From Leucothrix mucor (GTDB lineage Bacteria > Pseudomonadota > Gammaproteobacteria > Thiotrichales > Thiotrichaceae), in NCBI GenBank assembly GCA_011322515.1, contig DRMS01000469.1:1-6214 (forward strand): 6,214 bases of DNA, in the 5' to 3' direction. Below are positions 1 to 3,752 of this stretch, in pieces (the first letter of the stretch is position 1; each line of letters opens with the position of its first letter). Below the pieces are notes generated by a model. It ran no database searches. It saw only the letters and a program-made list of their open reading frames with translations, and was not told the origin of the DNA. Both the position numbers and the translations under genes were made by a program.

Positions 1-108
1 AAGTGATTATTAAGGGCAGTCTAAGCACTTAGGAAATATTACTTATAAAACAACAGTTTACAGCACAGTTGGTTAATAATTAACTCCTTTAGAATCAACA
101 ACTTACAC

Positions 109-126
109 CATGAGCGGGGATTGCTG
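109..126 (+). repeat. Solo end of the miniature element found whole at 2847-2970
   Basis: CATGAGCGGGGATTGCTG matches the right end of the complete miniature element (2953-2970) at 17 of 18 positions, in the same orientation. A matching left end (CAGCARTTCYCGCTC) was not found upstream inside the window. This is therefore either a decayed copy whose other end has diverged or been lost, or a copy that begins before position 1. A direct repeat TGATTATTA at 4-12 and 125-133 might be an eroded target duplication, but in DNA this AT-rich it may be chance. Confidence 0.6.
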
Positions 127-277
127 ATTATTATGCATATTGATTTATTGAATAATGATGTGATTTTGTCTTTTTGCCCAAAGGGCATCATGTTCTATAA
201 CGGCTACGACTCATCAGATGACTCCATCGGTTTAATTTAGAGCAAAGAATTATATTTTTATAGTTCTTGTTTTTAGA

Positions 278-292
278 CGCAACGCTGGCGCG
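278..292 (+). repeat. GC-rich repeat relic related to the hairpin after the cytochrome gene
   Basis: CGCAACGCTGGCGCG differs at one of 15 bases from the left side and loop of the hairpin at 1510-1524. Here the right arm is lost: the sequence continues as AATGGGAACGAG instead of completing the palindrome. The GC-rich block stands out from its AT-rich surroundings, which suggests one half of a dispersed palindromic repeat. Assignment to a family is inference. Confidence 0.4.
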
Positions 293-778
293 AATGGGAA
301 CGAGGTGGAAGCAGTGCTTTTTTCATAGTGAATCTCTATTTGTTATATAGTAGAACCTACCCTCGCTACTTTGAATTTAAGCTCAATAATCAGGCATAGT
401 TCAACCTAGAATAACACTTTTAATATCAATCGAGTCTGACCCCTTTGATTTTCACGACAAAAATTCTTTTTAGAATCTAATCTATTGATTTTTTCGCTGA
501 GATGTTTTTTTAGAACCATTAATCAATTACTTACAATGCATTCTGAAAAATTGTCGTCTACAGAGATAAACTACTCATTATTTGTTACTGTTTTGTTTTA
601 TATCGTTTTTTATTTAAATAATTTCCAAAGCTAATTTTGCTGAGGTTGATGCAAAACCTTTTTGGTTTGTAAAATGGAAATTTAATCTATGAACATATAT
701 AACTCTATTTTACAAGGTTTTGGAATACGTCATTTTTAAATTTTTGGCTTTCTTCCTGCGGGATATCCTGTTATTTTC

Positions 779-822
779 TTAAGTTTGCAAGTACCTCCCG
801 TTGTTAAGTTTGCTTAAACTTA
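779..822 (+). promoter_or_regulatory. Possible operator: direct repeats plus palindrome before the cytochrome gene
   Basis: TTAAGTTTGC occurs twice, at 779-788 and 804-813, with start points 25 bases apart. The second copy is part of a perfect 7-bp inverted repeat, TAAGTTT-GCTT-AAACTTA (805-822), ending 33 bases before the preferred cytochrome start. Repeats of this kind next to a start codon are typical of binding sites for a dimeric regulator. A metal-responsive one would suit the product, but that is speculation. No good -35/-10 pair could be placed with confidence, so the promoter itself is not called. Confidence 0.3.
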
Positions 823-842
823 GAGCATATGAAAAAAATAGT

Positions 843-847
843 AAGGA
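843..847 (+). promoter_or_regulatory. Ribosome binding site that decides the cytochrome start
   Basis: AAGGA lies 8 bases before the ATG at 856, close to ideal for a Shine-Dalgarno site. The alternative in-frame ATG at 829 has only a weak AGAG upstream. Starting at 856 also gives a signal peptide of standard length (about 21 residues) instead of one with nine extra residues. Confidence 0.65.
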
Positions 848-855
848 ATAGCATT

Positions 856-1494
856 ATGAAAATCATTAAACCATTGTTAATAGCTACATCACTTTGTTTA
901 TCTCAAGCAAGCTTTGCAGATGATAATAAATACCAAGAAGGTGAGAAATTATTTAAGACATATTGTGCCGCTTGTCATGGCGCAAATGTTGGTGGCATGG
1001 ATATGAATAAACGTATTGCACCACCCATAGCGGCGGTAAGATTGCATTATATTGGGACTCATACAGACGAAGCTTCATTTGTACAGGCTGTTACTAGCTG
1101 GGTTGGAAAGCAAGATGCAAGTAAAAGTCTTATGCGTGGCGCGATCAATAAATTTAGAATAATGCCACCGATTGTTGTTCCTAAAGAAGATGCAATAAAA
1201 ATTGCTCAATATATTTATGCTGGCAAGATTGAAGAGCCAGAAGGCTTTAAACAGCACGTCGAAAATATGCATGGAAAAGGCATGGGAATGGATAAAGGCG
1301 ACATGCATAAAAAAGGCATGCATCAGCAAAAGCATGGTGATAGTGAAATGCATCAAAAAAATAAAGGTATGATGGGTGGAATGATGAGTAAGCTCAACCT
1401 TTCTCCAGAACAAAAGCAAAAAATAAGACCTTTAATGCACGAAATTAAAGCTATTTTAAGCCCTGAGCAGTGGGTTAAATTCAAACAGCTATAA
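856..1494 (+). CDS. Periplasmic c-type cytochrome with Met/His-rich tail and LSPEQ repeats
   Basis: Predicted exported monohaem cytochrome c of 212 residues. Residues 1-21 form a signal peptide (basic KIIK start, hydrophobic LLIATSLCL core, cleavage after SFA). The haem-binding motif is C37-A-A-C40-H41, in the usual class I setting YCAACHG. M103, in RIMPP, is the likely distal haem ligand, and the cytochrome domain ends near residue 124. Residues 138-177 are low-complexity, with 10 Met, 5 His and 9 Gly, built from three loose MHxK..GM units starting at M138, M150 and M165; such segments in other periplasmic proteins bind copper or silver. Residues 182-212 carry two LSPEQ motifs 19 residues apart, resembling the LTxxQ motifs of Spy/CpxP periplasmic proteins but much shorter than that family. 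The likely role is periplasmic electron transfer with metal binding or sensing; the partner is unknown. The start at 856 is preferred over 829 because of the AAGGA site. The gene is monocistronic by spacing and is followed by a strong hairpin. Cytochrome identity is secure; metal binding is inference. Confidence 0.9.
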   Translation: MKIIKPLLIATSLCLSQASFADDNKYQEGEKLFKTYCAACHGANVGGMDMNKRIAPPIAAVRLHYIGTHTDEASFVQAVTSWVGKQDASKSLMRGAINKFRIMPPIVVPKEDAIKIAQYIYAGKIEEPEGFKQHVENMHGKGMGMDKGDMHKKGMHQQKHGDSEMHQKNKGMMGGMMSKLNLSPEQKQKIRPLMHEIKAILSPEQWVKFKQL

Positions 1495-1503
1495 AGACTT
1501 AAC

Positions 1504-1535
1504 TACCTTCGCAACGCTAGCGCGTTGCGAAGGTA
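1504..1535 (+). terminator. Perfect 14-bp hairpin after the cytochrome gene
   Basis: TACCTTCGCAACGC (1504-1517), a TAGC loop and the exact reverse complement (1522-1535) form a very stable hairpin beginning 9 bases after the cytochrome stop codon. It is followed by TAGTATTT and not by a clean T-run, so it is an imperfect intrinsic terminator. It may equally be a dispersed palindromic repeat that protects the 3' end of the transcript. The related half-copy at 278-292 supports a repeat origin. Confidence 0.5.
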
Positions 1536-1556
1536 TAGTATTTCACATAAATAATT

Positions 1557-1609
1557 GCACCCTTCGACTCCGCTCAGGGTACAGCTCCCTGAGCGGAGTC
1601 GAAGGGTGC
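1557..1609. repeat. REP-like palindrome, 23-bp perfect arms
   Basis: The left arm (1557-1579, beginning GCACCCTTCGACTCCGCTC) and the right arm (1587-1609) are exact reverse complements over 23 bp, separated by a 7-base TACAGCT loop. The core CCCTTCGAC...CTCAGG is shared with the palindrome at 3524-3573, where the middle differs (TCCG here, AAG there). Similar CCCTTCGAC-type palindromes are known as dispersed intergenic repeats in many bacteria. It begins 21 bases after the previous hairpin, and no target duplication could be seen around it. Confidence 0.75.
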
Positions 1610-1679
1610 GGAAATTTAATAAATGAATGTCTATAGTTCCAAGCAATGTCTTTTAAAAGCAACTTGCATGAAAAATCTT

Positions 1680-1740
1680 GATGCCCCCTACAGCAGAGGA
1701 CGTGGGCGATAAGCCTCCTTTGTTCTAAACAAGGGTATCC
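1680..1740 (+). other. Possible structured leader of the lipoprotein gene
   Basis: Two stem-loops can be drawn in the leader. In the first, TGCCC...GGGC pairs over CCT/AGG. In the second, CCTTTGTT-CTA-AACAAGG pairs with one bulged base. The string AAGCCTCC...CTAAAC faintly recalls the class I cyclic-di-GMP riboswitch, but the conserved upstream GCAAACC part of that motif is not evident, so no riboswitch is called. AAGGG at 1731-1735 lies 12 bases before the ATG, far for a ribosome binding site. Confidence 0.2.
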
Positions 1741-1747
1741 GCAGACA

Positions 1748-2647
1748 ATGACTAATAACCACAATTATGCATTTTTATTAGGGCTTCTATTAATAACTAT
1801 AGTGTCTTGTAAGGGTGATAGAACCAACAGCATTACACAAGGATCACTGAATGAAGCCAAGTTATTATTTAGTTCAGGCTTTGAAAAAGGTGTTTACATT
1901 GATACCAGCGTTGTTCCTGATTCTGAAGATTTTCGTTTCATTAGAGGAACTGACCTTGAAACGGGGGATAGTTGGCCTATTGATGTTTTGGGTGCAAGTG
2001 AAAGTGGAATTCACTATATTGATGATGATAACCAAAATGCGATATATAGTGAAATTCAATCAGTAAAAGGGCATGATGGAAACCAAACTAAAGCTCTCTA
2101 TAGTATTGAAAATTATGACATAGGCGTTACTCAAAATCCTTACGAAATTCTTAATATAGTTGATGGTAGAAAAGATTTGTATGTTAAATACTGGATGAAG
2201 TTAGATAGCTCAAGCTTAAATCAAATTGACAAATGGCGTGCGCTCTTTGAGTATAAAACTATAGGTTATGCTAAAGGAACTGGTTTTCGTTTAATTGCAT
2301 TTATTTATACTGATATACAAGGCACTCCCTTTTGGCATTTCCAAGGTGACGAGAACCCAACTACTGCTATTTGGGAAGTTGATAATACTGATATTCCTGT
2401 GCCTATGAATCAATGGTTTTCCACTGAATTTTATTGGCATTGGAGCGAAGGAAAGGATGGAAAAGTTTTTTGGAAAATCAATGGTCAATTAGTTGCAAAA
2501 CATATTGGGCCGACAACGAGAAATGCCCAGCCAATAGATTTCATTATACTGACTCAATTATACGGCGATGCAAACCCAAAATTTCAATGGATTGATGACA
2601 TTGAAATATGGGACGGTCTTCCTTTGAGCAACAAGGTGGTTAACTAG
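1748..2647 (+). CDS. Predicted lipoprotein with jelly-roll (concanavalin-like) domain
   Basis: A 299-residue protein of no recognised named family. Residues 1-21 form a lipoprotein signal: a hydrophobic AFLLGLLLITIV stretch then I18-V19-S20-C21, a good lipobox, with K at +2, which in Gram-negatives favours the outer membrane over inner-membrane retention. The mature part (from about residue 40) is rich in beta-strand patterns and aromatics. It opens with LLFSSGFEKG (39-48), has DLYVKYWMKLD (143-153), PFWHFQGDE (194-202), QWFSTEFYWHWSEG (222-235) and GKVFWKINGQLV (238-249), and ends with FQWIDDIEIWDG (279-290). This order of strands, with a closing W-DDIEIW strand, is typical of concanavalin-like sandwiches found in polysaccharide lyases, glycosidases and lectins. 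A surface carbohydrate-binding or -degrading role is therefore plausible, but no catalytic residues can be assigned. The gene stands alone: a repeat-filled gap precedes it and a transposase relic follows. The ribosome binding site is weak (AAGGG, 12 bases upstream). No clear terminator follows. Confidence 0.8.
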   Translation: MTNNHNYAFLLGLLLITIVSCKGDRTNSITQGSLNEAKLLFSSGFEKGVYIDTSVVPDSEDFRFIRGTDLETGDSWPIDVLGASESGIHYIDDDNQNAIYSEIQSVKGHDGNQTKALYSIENYDIGVTQNPYEILNIVDGRKDLYVKYWMKLDSSSLNQIDKWRALFEYKTIGYAKGTGFRLIAFIYTDIQGTPFWHFQGDENPTTAIWEVDNTDIPVPMNQWFSTEFYWHWSEGKDGKVFWKINGQLVAKHIGPTTRNAQPIDFIILTQLYGDANPKFQWIDDIEIWDGLPLSNKVVN

Positions 2648-2756
2648 ACTCTGTTGACATTGGGTTGTATTTTAAGATCTGATTGTTTTTTCTACTAAAT
2701 AACTGATGTTACGCAGTTAAGTGTTTTTAACCACGAAAAGCAGCAAATAATAGGAA

Positions 2757-3144
2757 TTATACCGATTTTAAAGACTCAGGCATTTCTACTATTTTCCAAG
2801 GTCTAAATTTTAATCTTAAATTGTGCAATCCACAAGCTACTAACATCAGCAGTTCTCGCTCTAATTTAAGGTAAACAACGGTAGTAGGCCATTTGATTGA
2901 AAATTAGAAAACCACTGCTATTTTTATAGCACTTATATAGTGCGCTCTACGGCATGAGCGGGAATTGCTGTACTGACATAACTCGGTCTTGAAATCCTTT
3001 TAGCCAGTTTCTATTTCTATCTTTTGCAATTCGACACCGTTTAATACTGCTCGTAACATGCTTAACACGAAAACGAATCCTCGATATATCCTGATTACAT
3101 TGTTTTTTCTGCTTATAATGGATTCTGTTAGTGACTCTTATCAT
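2757..3144 (-). pseudogene. C-terminal remnant of an IS5-type transposase, split by a miniature element
   Basis: Only the last part of a transposase survives, in two frames. Part one (minus strand, 3144 down to about 2971) reads RIRFRVKHVTSSIKRCRIAKD then RNRNWLKGFQDRVM. Part two (2846 down to the stop at 2757-2759) reads MLVACGLHNLRLKFRPW followed by a short tail. Together they match the usual end of DDE_Tnp_4/IS5-type transposases: an R-V-x-H-V...IKR-RI-KD-R helix, then DxVM..ACGLHN.R..FRPW. The 124-bp element between them, plus its 9-bp target copy, adds 133 bases and shifts the frame by one. Deleting them gives the continuous reading DRVM-SV-ACGLHN. The N-terminal and catalytic parts are absent; a stop codon lies just before the ATG at 3144, and homology probably fades above about 3125. 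The IS was therefore already truncated, or was truncated independently of the insertion. Family assignment is from memory of the motif, not a search. Confidence 0.75.
2847..2970. mobile_element. 124-bp miniature element (MITE-like) with 9-bp target duplication
   Basis: The ends are inverted repeats: CAGCAGTTCTCGCTC (2847-2861) and GAGCGGGAATTGCTG (2956-2970), matching at 13 of 15. Directly outside lie TACTAACAT (2838-2846) and TACTGACAT (2971-2979), a 9-bp target duplication with one mismatch. The interior has no coding capacity but contains two small hairpins: TGCTAT-TTTT-ATAGCA (2916-2931) and GCACT-TATAT-AGTGC (2929-2943). It sits in the transposase remnant, and its removal restores that reading frame, which fixes the boundaries independently. 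A further end of the same family lies at 109-126. No transposase for it is in the window; the mobilising IS family is unknown. Confidence 0.85.
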
Positions 3145-3467
3145 AGATTAATACTTTTATATCATAACTAGAAATAGGTGATCTATCCATTAAGCATCAT
3201 GAAATTTACACTACTTATTCATGTGTTTATACATTTTAATTATATATATCAGCTTGTTATATCACCAATAGAATTCGTTATAAACAGAAGATTTCTTGGC
3301 TTTAAATATTGATTCATTAACAGATGATTATTTTGAAAAATTAATTCAACTATTTCTATTTTTCCCCACAATTAATTCACATGAAACACTTATCGGTATT
3401 CTTACCTTAACTACGAGGTGCAGGTATTCGTAAAAAAAACAGGAAGTATTGCCTTTTCAAGAACAGT
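3145..3467. other. Gene-free AT-rich spacer
   Basis: No supportable gene. One 49-codon open stretch between stops (3284-3433, + strand) has a protein-like look (LNIDSLTDDYFEKLIQLF) but no ATG or GTG start and no ribosome binding site. It could be the eroded end of a former gene. No strong hairpin or repeat was seen apart from an A-run near 3432-3439. Confidence 0.5.
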
Positions 3468-3475
3468 AGATGAGG

Positions 3476-3620
3476 GGCTACCAACTTAAGGTGGGACAAG
3501 TTAAAGTCATAGCAAACAACCCGCACCCTTCGACAAGCTCAGGGAACTAGCTTCCTGAGCTTGTCGAAGGGTGTAGGTGAATAGCAGAAACATTAACTCT
3601 CCCACCTTAAGCTGATAGCC
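3476..3620. mobile_element. 145-bp palindromic miniature element (MITE-like) with perfect 8-bp target duplication
   Basis: The terminal inverted repeats are 21 bp: the left end (3476-3496) begins GGCTACCAACTTAAGG and the right end (3600-3620) reads inward as GGCTATCAGCTTAAGG, matching at 19 of 21. Immediately outside are identical 8-base copies AGATGAGG (3468-3475 and 3621-3628), a clean target duplication. The interior continues the pairing loosely (AGTTAA is shared just inside both ends), and the centre is a REP-like palindrome (3524-3573), so the whole element can fold into one long hairpin. There is no coding capacity. An 8-bp duplication fits several IS families (for example IS1595, IS256, IS6), so the parent cannot be named from this alone. 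It lies about 130 bases before the oxidoreductase start and may affect its transcription. Confidence 0.88.
3524..3573. repeat. REP-like palindrome at the centre of the 145-bp element
   Basis: CACCCTTCGACAAGCTCAGG (3524-3543) and its exact reverse complement (3554-3573) form a 20-bp stem over a 10-base spacer. It shares CACCCTTCGAC...CTCAGG with the palindrome at 1557-1609 but has AAG where that copy has TCCG. The difference is present in both arms of each copy, so each palindrome stays self-complementary. Either this repeat inserted into the middle of the larger element, or it is the element's own core. Confidence 0.75.
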
Positions 3621-3752
3621 AGATGAGGCATTAGAAGAAGCAAAAAATATGCACAATAGGGGGTAATTCATTACTTGAAACTTCCTTACAAAAATCCCCG
3701 CTATGTAATAAACTCGACCATTTTCAACCTCCCGCAATTATTGGTGCATCGC

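Larger units (their letters stand above)
1..804. other. Gene-free AT-rich region with repeat relics
   Basis: No reading frame here has a convincing start, ribosome binding site and protein-like composition. The stretch is AT-rich with many T-runs. Recognisable items are the repeat end at 109-126, a short TGCCC-AAA-GGGCA hairpin at 175-187, the GC-rich relic at 278-292, and GAGTCTGACCCC near 430, a type of sequence often seen at the edges of dispersed repeats. Two tiny open frames (133-240 and 536-634) were considered and not called. It looks like decayed intergenic DNA that has collected repeats. Confidence 0.6.

Noticed and set aside
133..240. 35-codon ORF directly after the lone repeat end (MHIDLLNNDV...)
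   Set aside because: No properly spaced ribosome binding site, no recognisable motif, and very short in a decayed region.
536..634. 32-codon ORF with a hydrophobic stretch (YSLFVTVLFYIVFYL), faintly like the first membrane helix of phosphoethanolamine transferases
   Set aside because: No ribosome binding site and no continuation of that family downstream in any frame; a T-rich region easily gives hydrophobic codons by chance.
1075..1419. Minus-strand ORF opposite the cytochrome gene, rich in His, Met and Phe
   Set aside because: It is the antisense image of the Met/His-rich tail of a clear gene on the + strand.
2703..2721. GATGTTACGCAGTTAA as the outer inverted repeat of the broken IS
   Set aside because: Position just beyond the transposase stop is right, but the opposite end is missing, so it cannot be tested here.
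3284..3433. 49-codon open stretch (LNIDSLTDDYFEKLIQLF)
   Set aside because: No ATG or GTG start or ribosome site; at best a remnant, so only mentioned in the spacer entry.
3689..3705. Third, inverted match to the 124-bp element end (AATCCCCGCTATG)
   Set aside because: Two mismatches and a missing base against the 18-bp end, and no partner end within a plausible distance.
3675..3714. Promoter for the oxidoreductase (TTGAAA or TTACAA with an AT-rich -10)
   Set aside because: Either the spacing is too long (21 or more) or the boxes match the consensus poorly.
3507..3737. Minus-strand 76-codon ORF across the 145-bp element
   Set aside because: It translates the palindromes of the element and spacer; no protein-like features.
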